Shown here: in pieces, positions 30,445 to 39,275 of the stretch | Position numbering within the stretch: the stretch's first letter is position 1 | Layout of the letters: each line of letters begins with the position of its first letter | From: Prorocentrum cordatum | Lineage: Eukaryota > Sar > Dinophyceae > Prorocentrales > Prorocentraceae | DNA: 64,000 nt | Direction: 5' to 3' | NCBI GenBank assembly: GCA_963575745.1 | Contig: CAUYUJ010012125.1 | Location: 2,501-66,500, forward strand | Position numbers and translations under genes: made by a program | Notes under the pieces: model-generated | Seen by the model: only the letters and a program-made list of their open reading frames with translations | Database searches by the model: none | Told to the model about the DNA's origin: nothing

Positions 30445-31297
30445 CTAGGGGCGTGTCGACTCAGGAAGGAGGGCTTCCTCGCGTCTCAGCTGCTCTGCGA
30501 TGTCGTCTGGGAACGGGTGGTTCCTGAGCTGTGCCCACGGGCATTGTCTCCCGGCATATGCTCGCGCTGTTGCCCATGCCTTTGCTATCTGGGCGCCTGT
30601 CGGGGCAGGGGGGCAGGCTGTCGTCTGTTGCTCTCCTGCGCTCCAGGCCCGCATTGCTGCGACTATTCTGCGCTGCAGGCAGCGAGGGTCGAAAAGCATG
30701 CCGACCGCGTCGTAGAGAGCCCTGTCGCTCACTCCGAGTCCACGGTAGCATCCCGCCAAGCCTATGATCTTGCTCTTTCGTCGGCACTGGGGGGTCTGAG
30801 TCCGTGGGTTCTTCCTTCTTTAACTAGCCACCTCCCCCACGCCTTGACCTTGTCCTCCGCGGCCGGGCTCTCCCTTTCTTTACCGGACATGACCAGCCCG
30901 AGGCCTTCTGTGCACCCTGGAAACCGTTGTTCTGCGCCACACTCGCCGAGCATCTGCCTCGCACCTTGCTTCAGATCGGTCGGATTCCGAAGAAACCACC
31001 TATTGCTGCTGTCTTCGTTGTATAGAAGGCAGAGGAGATGGGTCTGGTAGCTACTGGGTAGAATGGCGCCCGGGTCCTCCTGGGCTGCCCTGGATTGCGT
31101 CCACGCGGGGATTCGGCCGTCAGGCCTGCATGCCCATCTGGGCTCCCAAGGGCTGGGGAGTCTGTCGCATGTTATCGTGCTGGAGGGGATGGGGGGGGGG
31201 GGAATTTGCTATCCTCGGCCTCTCCCTTGGGCTGGCCACGTGACCCCCTGCATTCATTTGACCGCCCATTCCGGGCTAAGTTCACCCATGGCAGTCC
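30445..31297 (-). pseudogene. Copy A DNA methyltransferase, C-terminal third
   Basis: Frames change several times. Motif VI appears as TLVENVASMQLVHRDAM at about 31350-31300 in the frame next to the main ORF. Later parts, LLYNEDSSNRWFLR and FPGCTEGLGLV, match copy B. The end frame (30759-30445) carries RALYDAVGMLFDPRCLQRR, equivalent to the late C5-MTase motif region. It stops at 30445, a position equal to the stop at 57218 in copy B, which marks the end of ORF2. Confidence 0.72.
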
Positions 31298-32497
31298 TCA
31301 TAGCATCCCGGTGTACAAGCTGCATGGAGGCAACGTTTTCCACAAGAGTATGGTAACGTCTGGTTTCCTTTTGTTCGCGAGGTACCATGCTGTTGGGATG
31401 GCGAAGAAGTGGGAGGACTGTGCCCCTGCCAGTCCATCCCTGCCAGCATGCGCGCCAGCTGCCGATAGGTTGTTGCACGGGGGACCTGCCACTATTAGGA
31501 CGGTGCTTCCTTGCTCGAGCGAGTCCGGGTGCTTCTCCCAAGGGAATATGTTGTCGTGGGGATCTTTCCGCCTGAACAGGTCCCAAACGTCTTCAGCTAT
31601 GTGTCTATGCTGGGGGCCTCCGTCTTGGGGGTCTGGTGCATGTGCCCATCTGCGCGCCACCGCCTCTGCTGCCGTCCTGTTGTGTTCCACAAATACAGAT
31701 GTTCGGAATTTGTTAACTGCGCCTAGTTTCCGTGTTAGGTCCCCTACCGCGGGTCTGGCGATACCCCAGCCGTCGAACAGCGACACCAAGTGTAGGGGGG
31801 AGCTTTCGCCCGTGTGGGAGCGCTGCGCTGCACGTCCGTCTCCACCTGCCCTCTGTTCCTGCTGTGTGAAATCCCGCTCCGCCACTTCCTGAACATGTAG
31901 CCTGCCCGTGATGTCGTCGGCTGCTTGGTCAGGTCCTAAACGGATGGTGCCTTCTTCATGAAGGGACTGATGTGCCTCCCGGATGGTACTGTTGTCCAAT
32001 CCAGCTACCTGATAGGCGGCAAGTACCTGGTTGGGGGGGGCTACTGGGGCGAGCCCAGTTTCGCCGTCCCTGTGCTGCGACCATACCTGTTGGAGAACGT
32101 CAATCGGCGGTTGAGGGGCTGCGGTGGGTTCACTGGGGATGGGGGGGGGGATTCTCGGTCTTACCCTTCTTGTTCTTTCTCCTGCTTCTTGCTGCTCCGC
32201 TAAGGCGCGCGCACGGCCCCTTCCAAGTCGCGTCTGTGTTGGCGCTACCGGTTGAGATTCCCGCATTGTCATCGGGGTCCGGGGGTTGTTCTCTGCCGCC
32301 CTTGGCGCCCCCGTCCTTGCCCTGCGTCTTAGCCTGGTTTCCTGGTGGCCTGTTTGTTGGGTCCGTCTGCTTCGGCTCCTACTCTGCAGTCGTACCGAGC
32401 CCCTCCGCGCCCTGCTTCTGGCCTGTCGTTCTCTGGTCTGAAGGCTGGTGTTGCAGTGTAGCCCCCGCGGCCGCGCTGGCCCCTGCACGCTGCCCAT
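31298..32497 (-). CDS. Copy A C5-cytosine DNA methyltransferase (DNMT3-like), catalytic half
   Basis: 399 codons. Motif I is LHLVSLFDGWG (residues 235-245, SAM-binding). Motif IV is VAGPPCNNLSAAG with the catalytic Cys at residue 341, then GRDGLAGAQSSHFF, which resembles the DNMT3 segment after its PC motif. Residues 132-200 look like a winged helix. The first 130 residues are Arg/Pro-rich. A one-base shift near 31335 moves the following ENV motif into another frame. C5 methylases transfer a methyl group from SAM to cytosine. DNMTs in dinoflagellate retrotransposons have been published, so the presence is expected; the host element is much larger than a standard LINE. Confidence 0.87.
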   Translation of the reverse strand: MGSVQGPARPRGLHCNTSLQTRERQARSRARRGSVRLQSRSRSRRTQQTGHQETRLRRRARTGAPRAAENNPRTPMTMRESQPVAPTQTRLGRGRARALAEQQEAGERTRRVRPRIPPPIPSEPTAAPQPPIDVLQQVWSQHRDGETGLAPVAPPNQVLAAYQVAGLDNSTIREAHQSLHEEGTIRLGPDQAADDITGRLHVQEVAERDFTQQEQRAGGDGRAAQRSHTGESSPLHLVSLFDGWGIARPAVGDLTRKLGAVNKFRTSVFVEHNRTAAEAVARRWAHAPDPQDGGPQHRHIAEDVWDLFRRKDPHDNIFPWEKHPDSLEQGSTVLIVAGPPCNNLSAAGAHAGRDGLAGAQSSHFFAIPTAWYLANKRKPDVTILLWKTLPPCSLYTGML

Positions 32498-33924
32498 CGG
32501 CGCCCAGCCTCCTCTGTTGGGAAGTTGGGGGGGGGCATTGCCACAACTCCCTGCGAGGGTCGCTCGGCGGGACTCCCCAGAGGGGGTTCCCCCCCGAGGT
32601 TGGGCCAGGCGGGGTCGACTGTCCTCAGCCTGCTGGGGCTGGGGCCGGGACTGCTACCGGCGGCCACGGAGAGCAGTTCTTCAAGAACCACTTCGGCTAG
32701 GGGGGAACAGGGGCTCGCAGGCCCGACTGCGTCGGGGCTTCTGCCTGTTGCGTCTGGTAGGCGTGCGCGCGCGCCATCCGCCGTTAGAGCTGCGTTATTT
32801 GATGTTATGTTTCTTATGTTACGGCCCCTTGTGCCGACTGGTGGGCGCCGCGCCCAGTGCGCCTTGGAGGGGGCGATCAGCCTGTGTGAAATAAATGCTC
32901 TGGCGAATACTTGTCGCAACTGCTTCTCGAGTTGCAGCATGCACGTGCCCCAAGCTATGGCGCTTAGTGCTGTCCTCCATTTTGCTTCGTCCGTGCATCC
33001 CAGCCCGTTCCCCTGGGCGGGCGGGCCAAGGGTGCGGAGCGTCTCAGCCGCACTGCTGCGGAGTTGCTCCCACTGGCGCCTCATGCAAGGTGGCAGGTGC
33101 GTGCTCGCCCTGGGAGCATCGCCTCTTCCGAGCGGGTCTCCGGGCGGGGTTCGGGCGATGCTGTCTGGGGGTGGTCTTGGTCTACCCGCCTGTGCTTGCG
33201 GTGCCCTTTCTGCCTGGACCTCGCCTGCTGGTTCCTGTTGGGCTTGGCCCCCCCCATCGCCTTCACCTGTCAGTGCGTTTCCTTCCGTCTGGGGGGCAGG
33301 TGTTGTTGCCGTCGGGTGTGTGATCCCTGTCTCTCTCCGCTGAGGGGCCGAGTGCTGTGGGCGATGCCCCTCGAGGGTTTCTGTGGGCTGCTGCATTTGT
33401 TGGTGTCGCGTTCCTGTCGGTATCTCCGCTTGTAGTGGGAGCTGCATTCGCGGTCTCTGCCGTCCTGCGTGCTCGGCCCCGTGGCGTCTATCCCCACCTT
33501 CCTGGCTGGGGGCGCCTGTCGTTCCCGCACTTGGGGTGTCGCTCGCGCGGGCGCTTCCTGGGGATGCCGACGGTGCGGCATTGCCCTCGCCGTTGCCTCC
33601 CCCTTCTCGATGTCTCGGGATGCTCGCTGGGGAATGGGGCACTTGGCCGCCCGGGCGCACGGTCTGCGGCGTGCCCATCTGCACCGCGGGGGATGGGTTA
33701 GCCTGTCGACATGGGGGGCTGTTGGAAGGGGTCTGCGGGCCCTGGGGAGGCCCCCGGCCCTCCGCCTGTGGGCCGTCTTGCCCCCTGCCGCGTGTCCCTT
33801 GCGGCTGCTCTTGCCTGGCCCGCCCGGGCGCTCTCCCTGGGTCGCGTCGCAATCTGCCCTGGCTGGCGGCCCTGCGGAGCCTCTCATCTAGAGCTTGGGT
33901 ACCTTCAAGCGCACCTGAGGCCAT
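32329..33924 (-). CDS. Copy A ORF2 disordered region
   Basis: 531 codons of mostly Arg, Pro, Gly, Ala, Gln and Ser with little folded sequence; exceptions are AKWRTALSAIAWGTCMLQLEKQLRQVF and STHLPPCMRRQWEQLRSSA, both conserved in copy B (EWNRVLSAIAWAAAIPQLDK; ELPPCMESEWRREYEAM). It joins the conserved unknown domain to the methyltransferase. The overlap with the DNMT frame at 32329-32497 marks a frameshift. Confidence 0.55.
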   Translation of the reverse strand: MASGALEGTQALDERLRRAASQGRLRRDPGRAPGRARQEQPQGTRGRGQDGPQAEGRGPPQGPQTPSNSPPCRQANPSPAVQMGTPQTVRPGGQVPHSPASIPRHREGGGNGEGNAAPSASPGSARASDTPSAGTTGAPSQEGGDRRHGAEHAGRQRPRMQLPLQAEIPTGTRHQQMQQPTETLEGHRPQHSAPQRRETGITHPTATTPAPQTEGNALTGEGDGGGQAQQEPAGEVQAERAPQAQAGRPRPPPDSIARTPPGDPLGRGDAPRASTHLPPCMRRQWEQLRSSAAETLRTLGPPAQGNGLGCTDEAKWRTALSAIAWGTCMLQLEKQLRQVFARAFISHRLIAPSKAHWARRPPVGTRGRNIRNITSNNAALTADGARARLPDATGRSPDAVGPASPCSPLAEVVLEELLSVAAGSSPGPSPSRLRTVDPAWPNLGGEPPLGSPAERPSQGVVAMPPPNFPTEEAGRRWAACRGQRGRGGYTATPAFRPENDRPEAGRGGARYDCRVGAEADGPNKQATRKPG

Positions 33925-34023
33925 CCTGTCTGTTGTGTCACTGTCAACGTCTGCTCCTCTGCTCCCTGGGACCTCCAGCCAGGGGTGATGGGCTGTGTAT
34001 GTGGGGTCTGGTTCTGGGGAGAG

Positions 34024-34371
34024 TCACTGCGCGAAGGGGAGCTGCCTGGTGGCCCCCTCCTTTATTCCGAGCTCCCTGATGAGCTGGCGGAGGTGGTCCC
34101 TGTCCAGCGTGGCAGGGTCTGTCAGCTGAAGAATCCAAATGGCTGCAAAGAGGTCCCAGTTGCATCTTCTGATGGGTATGCCCTCCTCCTGTCGCCGCTG
34201 CTCCAGTACCAGTCTGGTTTGTATACTTCTTGCCAGGTCGTGAGTGCTCTGCTCGCCAATGCATGCCTGGAACCGGCCGAGCATGCCTTGCGCGCGCGCG
34301 ACGGCATCGTTTTCTGCCCTGATCAGTGCGTTTCCTGTCTGGGTCCTGAGTCGGATTTTGTGCGCGAGCAC
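34024..34371 (-). CDS. Copy A ORF2 helical segment
   Basis: Conserved block NDAVARAQGMLGRFQACIGE and CNWDLFAAIWILQL, equal to EDAVGIARGMLGRFAAVVPE and YNWDMFAAIRILQL in copy B (61300-61080). It looks like a small helical domain. A frameshift separates it from the flanking conserved parts of ORF2. The function is unknown. Confidence 0.55.
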   Translation of the reverse strand: MLAHKIRLRTQTGNALIRAENDAVARAQGMLGRFQACIGEQSTHDLARSIQTRLVLEQRRQEEGIPIRRCNWDLFAAIWILQLTDPATLDRDHLRQLIRELGIKEGATRQLPFAQ

Positions 34372-34584
34372 TTCCGCGAGGGAGGGGGATACGTTCTCGG
34401 GCGAGCTGGGCCTGGAAGTGGATCCACCGCAGCATGTCTTCTCGGAAGTATGATCGTGCTGCGGGGTTGGCTGGTGCCAATTCCTAGCTCGTCGGGAGTC
34501 GGGGGATGCGCTGGCGTGGCGTCCAGCTTTGCTAGGTGCACCGGTCCGTGTAGCAGCTGAATGGATACCCTTATCTGCGGGCGG

Positions 34585-35760
34585 TCAGCGCCTCGACTGG
34601 CTGCTCTCAGATCGGCCTCGGCCGGCAGGGCGATGGTGACCCACATGGGGGTAAACGTGTAGAGATGGCCGTACTCGCCGCAGGTGGTGGCGGATATTGC
34701 GCCGCCGGTAGCCACCGCTGCTGAGAGGTGTTCCCCTGGGTGGAGCATGGTGCTGTAATCCCGCAGGCCGTCCCTGCTCTGTGGTCACCCTCCGGATGGG
34801 GAGTCGCCCGCTCATGCTGCTGTCTACTTCGCGCAGCCATTCCTCGGAGATGGCTTGGGGGGGGGCTCTTACCGGGCTTGCTCTTTCCCTACTGTCAACT
34901 CCCTCTGGGAGCGGCCGCGCCCCGGTTTGCAAGCTGGCTCCCGCGGAGCCAATTGAGGCCGAGAACATCCGTAGCCTGGCGTGGCTGGGGACCCAAGGGT
35001 CAGGGTGCAGTGGCCGTGGCTGGGGGGAGCCGACCTGTCTTCCTCGTTGGTCGCATGTTGTGATCTCCAATATCTGTGGCTGTACCGCTCTTCTGGGGGC
35101 CTGTCGCACCGCTACCTCGGCAATGGCTTCGATGTGCTCTGTATGGGCCCTGGGGGTTCCCGTGGCACCCCTGATTTGTTCTCTTGAGGGAGTGGCTGGA
35201 AATATCCTGACCACTTGCGACCCCGCTGCGACGCAGCTGGTCCCGCAAAAGGCTGCTGACATGCTGGCAGCGGCCCTGGGTCGGACCCTGACCTGCGTCA
35301 TGCGGGCATACTCGCCTGTGTCTGGGAACCAGGCATGCACCGAGGAGACCTGCTCGACTGCTCCAGTGCCTACTGTGGCCTGCACTGCACCCATGATATC
35401 TTGTCGACTGGTTTGCCCTAGGTCCGCGAGGTTCCATCGAAGGTGGCGGCCTTCCTCTGGGTCGATGAGTATGGTAAATGATGGGCCGCCGCCCCAGCTC
35501 CCCTCCATGAGGATCCTTCGGGGGCCGCGTGCCTGGGAGCCACTTGCCGATCCAAATGCTCGGGGGAGCTTCTCCTTGAGGTACCGCAGTATTGGAGCCG
35601 CTACCCTTTCGGGAGTCTTTAGTAGGAAGACCCCCCCCCCTTGAGGCCCGCTCTGCATCGTAGGGCTGCCGCCGCTTCTGCGGCCGTTGTCAGAGCGATA
35701 CAGGTGGCGGCGGAAGAGACGGGGATGCGCACGGAGTCGGATGCCTCGCTGGACCTCCAA
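34585..35760 (-). CDS. Copy A ORF2 conserved unknown domain
   Basis: The most conserved non-enzymatic part of the element. FLLKTPERVAAPILRYL, RRILMEGSWGGGPSFTIL, HLRWNLADLGQT, VEQVSSVHAWFPDTGEYARM and VVRIFPATP all recur in copy B (60859-63054) at about two thirds identity. The alternation of hydrophobic and polar residues suggests beta strands. It may be the RNA-binding or particle-forming protein of the element, as ORF1p is in other LINEs, but I see no RRM, CCHC or esterase motif. Confidence 0.65.
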   Translation of the reverse strand: MEVQRGIRLRAHPRLFRRHLYRSDNGRRSGGSPTMQSGPQGGGVFLLKTPERVAAPILRYLKEKLPRAFGSASGSQARGPRRILMEGSWGGGPSFTILIDPEEGRHLRWNLADLGQTSRQDIMGAVQATVGTGAVEQVSSVHAWFPDTGEYARMTQVRVRPRAAASMSAAFCGTSCVAAGSQVVRIFPATPSREQIRGATGTPRAHTEHIEAIAEVAVRQAPRRAVQPQILEITTCDQRGRQVGSPQPRPLHPDPWVPSHARLRMFSASIGSAGASLQTGARPLPEGVDSRERASPVRAPPQAISEEWLREVDSSMSGRLPIRRVTTEQGRPAGLQHHAPPRGTPLSSGGYRRRNIRHHLRRVRPSLHVYPHVGHHRPAGRGRSESSQSRR

Positions 35761-35826
35761 GTGCTTCCGTTGCCGTTGGTGGCTAAGGCGGTTTGCGCTG
35801 CGATCTGGAGGGCTTCAATGTGGGAG

Positions 35827-36459
35827 TCATCTGAGGCCTGGCCTTGCTTGCATCGTCCTGTTAGGAAGGCATCGGACCACGTGGTGGCATAGTGGCTCTA
35901 GTCCTTCTCTTAGGAGGGTCTCGCCCCTGGGTAGGGGCATCCTGGTGGTGGCCCACTCCACGTCTCGAGGCGTCTGGTCCGAGTCTTCTAACCTTTGCCT
36001 CCACCTTAGAATCTGGGCCACTACGGCGTCGTTCCCTTGCTCTGGCGCAAGTATGTGCAAAGCGTCGCTGGTGTCCACGTCGCTACCTCCCCAGTGTACT
36101 ACCACGGAGGGTGGGATCACCGTTCTCTGGGGGGTGACCGCAATGTCGAACTGTGCCGCCACTAGCTGCACCAGGGCTGCATTGCTGCGTCCTGTTATCA
36201 CCGGGTTCCCTATAGGGAGCAGGTGCGTGATCACGTTGGTGGCCCGGTATCCCCATTGCGCGCTGGCAATGGCGATGAGTACGGTTGGGCCTGGGCCTCC
36301 CGGCGTCGGGACTCCATGCCCTGTCAGGGCAATGATCCTGCAGGGGCCCACCCCCGAGGCTGCCGCCGCCAGCGCGGCCTGCAGCTGGGAAGCGCTGGCG
36401 TCTGCTATGAGGAAGGCGGAGGTAGTGCGCCCCTCCTCCCGGGCACTCCTGCTGTTCAC
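35827..36459 (-). CDS. Copy A ORF2 segment before the conserved domain
   Basis: AQWGYRATNVITHLLPIGNP and VVHWGGSDVDTSDALHIL match AQWGYRATSKITHLVPIG and VVHWGGRTGGTSDALHIL in copy B. It is open through the site where copy B has a TAG (63121-63123). It continues from the RING ORF after a small frame change near 36460 and probably belongs to the same protein. Confidence 0.62.
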   Translation of the reverse strand: MNSRSAREEGRTTSAFLIADASASQLQAALAAAASGVGPCRIIALTGHGVPTPGGPGPTVLIAIASAQWGYRATNVITHLLPIGNPVITGRSNAALVQLVAAQFDIAVTPQRTVIPPSVVVHWGGSDVDTSDALHILAPEQGNDAVVAQILRWRQRLEDSDQTPRDVEWATTRMPLPRGETLLREGLEPLCHHVVRCLPNRTMQARPGLR

Positions 36460-37317
36460 TCATTCTTTTACCTGCTCGTAGGCGCTAGGGCTGAACATCG
36501 CTATTGTGGTGCCCGTGTCGTCCGCGTGTCTGTCCCCTAGTAGCGGTTCTCTTGTGATGACTAGTTCTGCCCGCAGCTCCTTGACTGCCGCCATGAGCAG
36601 GGGGGCTGGGAAGGTTGGCGGCCCTCTCTTTCTGGATCCCCCTTGGGGATGTCTGGCTAGGATGGCGGCCCATCTGTTCTGACTAATGACCGGGGTTGAC
36701 CTCGTTCTTTCTTGTCTGGAGGGGGGAACCGGTGCGTTACTGCCTCCTTGTCCCTCTTCGTCGGCGTGATCGGAGGGTGGAATCGTACTGTCGGGGTCAT
36801 GGTCCGTCTCCCCGTCCACGCCCATTCCTTCTGGCTGCGCTGGGGGCCTTCTGCTGTCCGCTACATATTCTTGGATTCTCTGCATGTCCCTGACTGCGAT
36901 GTAGGTGTTCGGCCGCCGTATGGTCATTAGGTCAGCCCTTAGGTAATCAAGCTCCGTTGCAAGTGCGGCTGTCGAAGCCGCTAGCTCGCCGCATGTGATG
37001 TGGGGCATTATTGGGACCAGGATTCCGTCTCTCAACTGTAGCGTTGCTTGTGCGTTGTTGTTTTTTTTTTTGGGGGGGGGGGGTCCCGGTAGCAGCGCCG
37101 AGACGCTACCTTTGTCGTTGGCTCCGCAATATGGGCAACGAACAGGCATGACGTTACTTCTCTCCCTGTATACTCCAGGCTGGCTCAGTCTCCACTGCTC
37201 GAGGCATTGCTTGTGGAACCGATGTCCACATAGGCCTAGGACTTCCACCACCCCTCGGAGCTCCCCAGTACAGATGGCGCATGTTTGCTCCCCTTCCCCG
37301 GCGCCCCATGCCGGCAT
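36460..37317 (-). CDS. Copy A RING-H2 finger protein, start of ORF2
   Basis: The start is Met at 37317, 82 bases after the stop of ORF1. A RING-H2 finger lies at residues 13-64: Cys13, Cys16, Cys30, His32, His35, Cys38, Cys61, Cys64 (core QTCAICTGEL, CGHRFHKQC, RCPYCG). RING-H2 domains usually recruit an E2 and act as ubiquitin ligases. After a low-complexity break at a T-run/G-run (37060-37082), LQLRDGILVPIMPH and DLMTIRRPNTYIAVRDM match the extreme right end of this window in copy B, so copy B very likely has a RING finger just outside. A role in using host ubiquitin is inference. Confidence 0.78.
   Translation of the reverse strand: MPAWGAGEGEQTCAICTGELRGVVEVLGLCGHRFHKQCLEQWRLSQPGVYRERSNVMPVRCPYCGANDKGSVSALLPGPPPPKKKNNNAQATLQLRDGILVPIMPHITCGELAASTAALATELDYLRADLMTIRRPNTYIAVRDMQRIQEYVADSRRPPAQPEGMGVDGETDHDPDSTIPPSDHADEEGQGGSNAPVPPSRQERTRSTPVISQNRWAAILARHPQGGSRKRGPPTFPAPLLMAAVKELRAELVITREPLLGDRHADDTGTTIAMFSPSAYEQVKE
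37060..37084. repeat. T-run joined to G-run
   Basis: An uninterrupted T-run passes directly into a G-run of about a dozen bases. In the minus-strand frame it encodes prolines then lysines. Such runs are likely slippage sites and explain several frame changes in this copy. Confidence 0.8.
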
Positions 37318-37398
37318 TTGCTGTGGCTGGCCTGCTCGGAGAGCCTCTTCAGCGTCGCCGGGTGGGTCGGACGATATGGCAATGGCTGCGCCTATGCT

Positions 37399-39057
37399 TT
37401 ATAGGAGGAGTCGTGTTGTAGTGACTGCTCCTTCCTCCGTTAGGCACGCCTTGAGTCCAGCGGCGCGCAAGAGGAGGCGTATTTGTAGGTCCCCGAACGG
37501 GGAGTAGGCTCCTGGAGGGTGTTCCCCCCCTTCGCTCAGCATGCGTCTGATGTCTTCGGGGGTGTGTATATCTGCGATTTGCAGCCACCTGGTGAGGACC
37601 TCAAACGGTCGGTTGTCGATGCTCCGCACCTGCAGTACTGGCCGTAGGAGGGGGGTGCAGTGGGGCGCTAGGCAGAGCCATACGGCTCTTGATATCCAAT
37701 TCCCTGGCTCGAGCTGAGCTCTGGTTTCTCTGAGCAACCCTTCTGCCACTACCTGGGCCTCTGTTCCATTGAGGGAGGCGCGGTCTATGCGCTGCTGCCT
37801 AGACCTGCCTGCGGCTTCGTCGTCTCTCTGCGTCGCGTCCAATGCCCGCATTAGGGCGTCCAGGGTTTCTCCTCCGTTGAGTGTCTGCGCGGTTGGTCTG
37901 TGGCTGTTGCTAGCTTGGTCGCCCAGCATATGCCTGATGTCTTCGTGCCACGGTGTGGTGGTGTTTTGTGCTCTTCCTCCCGAGGGGGAGGCGGGCTGTT
38001 GTCCTCCTGCTGTGTTGCCCCTTATTCCGCTGCTCCTATCCTGGACCCTGGCGTTCCGCAGGCGCGCACCGCGGTCCACCGCATCCCGGTCTGCTGTTAG
38101 TACTGCCTCCTGTAGTTGGCCGCGGGGATCGAGCCACCTCATGATGCTTTCCTGGAGACGAGGATCTATATATCCCCCTGGTAGCGGGGCCGCGATCGCT
38201 CTTCCTGTCTGTCGAGCCAGGCTAGCTGCTGCTAGTCCAAGTCTGCGGCGTGCTCCTTCGGATGATGTGACGCCCGTCTGCTGCCATCTCTCGCTGGCAC
38301 GTCTGGCGAGGGAGCGGGGGATTCCCGCGGCTTCAAACACGCGCTCGAGCGTTGCCCCTCCGTTCTCTGTCGCTGTGCCCCAGATGAAAGGGGACGAGGA
38401 GTCGGCCCCGCGTAATGTTTGGGGGAATGGTGTTGTTCGCCACTTGGGTGCGGATCTCGCGGATCTCCTGTAGTACACGTCGCGCTTTCCCCTCGCTTCT
38501 CGGGGGGGATGCGTGGTCGGGCTTTGCCTTGACATGTGGGTCGCGCGCGTCTCATTCTCTTCTCTTCTCATGCTCTGTTGATCGTCCCCTCGGGCTGCCG
38601 GAGCCCCCGTTCCTCGCGCCCTCGTACGCAGCGCGACTGCCAGGCGCGTCGCCTCTCCACACGGGCTGCCAGATGCTAGACTATTCCGTTGTCTGGCGGC
38701 CGCCGCGATGGCCCGGCAAGCCGCCTCAGTTGCTTCTACCGCTTCGGCGCTCGTATCTGTTGCCCATGCCCTGTCTGCTGGGGTGATAGAGAGAGCCTGG
38801 TCTATGAAAGAGCCTCCTATTTCTCGCCGGAGCCACTCCACGTCTTCGGCAGGGAATCTTTCGAAGCATTGTCGGCACCTTGCCCTCGGACCCTGCGCGC
38901 TGTGCACGGGGCTCACCACTGCTGGGGATCGAGCCGGCATGGTGACAGTTGGGATTCGCGCGAGGCATCTCGGCACCCAGCCCCGTAGCTGCCTGCCGAA
39001 CGGGCGTTGCCTGATGGTGTGCTGCATGCGTGGCTTTGCTTCCATGACCCATCCCAT
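37399..39057 (-). CDS. Copy A ORF1, C-terminal region
   Basis: 552 codons, ending at a stop 82 bases before the RING start. It contains CRQCFERFPAEDVEWL (a Cys pair), ATLERVFEAAGIPRSLARRASERW (helical), and ESIMRWLDPRGQLQEAVL. The rest is Arg/Ala/Thr-rich and probably disordered. Copy B's equivalent lies outside the window, so conservation cannot be tested here. I do not recognise a family. It is probably a structural or nucleic-acid-binding protein. Confidence 0.5.
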   Translation of the reverse strand: MGWVMEAKPRMQHTIRQRPFGRQLRGWVPRCLARIPTVTMPARSPAVVSPVHSAQGPRARCRQCFERFPAEDVEWLRREIGGSFIDQALSITPADRAWATDTSAEAVEATEAACRAIAAAARQRNSLASGSPCGEATRLAVALRTRARGTGAPAARGDDQQSMRREENETRATHMSRQSPTTHPPREARGKRDVYYRRSARSAPKWRTTPFPQTLRGADSSSPFIWGTATENGGATLERVFEAAGIPRSLARRASERWQQTGVTSSEGARRRLGLAAASLARQTGRAIAAPLPGGYIDPRLQESIMRWLDPRGQLQEAVLTADRDAVDRGARLRNARVQDRSSGIRGNTAGGQQPASPSGGRAQNTTTPWHEDIRHMLGDQASNSHRPTAQTLNGGETLDALMRALDATQRDDEAAGRSRQQRIDRASLNGTEAQVVAEGLLRETRAQLEPGNWISRAVWLCLAPHCTPLLRPVLQVRSIDNRPFEVLTRWLQIADIHTPEDIRRMLSEGGEHPPGAYSPFGDLQIRLLLRAAGLKACLTEEGAVTTTRLLL

Positions 39058-39275
39058 CGGGGCACAGCAGAGTCTGGCCAGAGAACCCGCCGCTGCCCGA
39101 AATGCCGGTTCGCCCCATACTCCCGCGCCTCCCGCCGCGGCAGGGCATGCTCCAGATTATGCCCCCATGCCGCTTTCCAATGCTACTTCCGTCATGTGAC
39201 CCCATGCTGCGAGAAGCCCAGCGATCTGCCACGACGGGGAGAAACTGGTGGCCTCTGGCGGGGGGATGTGGGGCT

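Noticed and set aside
30241-31050. Long plus-strand frame of 269 codons, and similar long plus-strand frames at 4523-4909, 8290-9096, 32525-33343, 35687-36481 and 42025-42597
   Set aside because: They lie opposite minus-strand sequence that is conserved between the two LINE copies or in the Copia, and their translations are low-complexity. High GC content keeps antisense frames open.
31180-31205. Long G-runs (also 32034, 32140, 40904, 41485, 42262) as G-quadruplex regulators
   Set aside because: They are single runs without four spaced G-tracts at most sites and mostly mark frame-slippage points in decayed coding sequence. No functional claim is supported.
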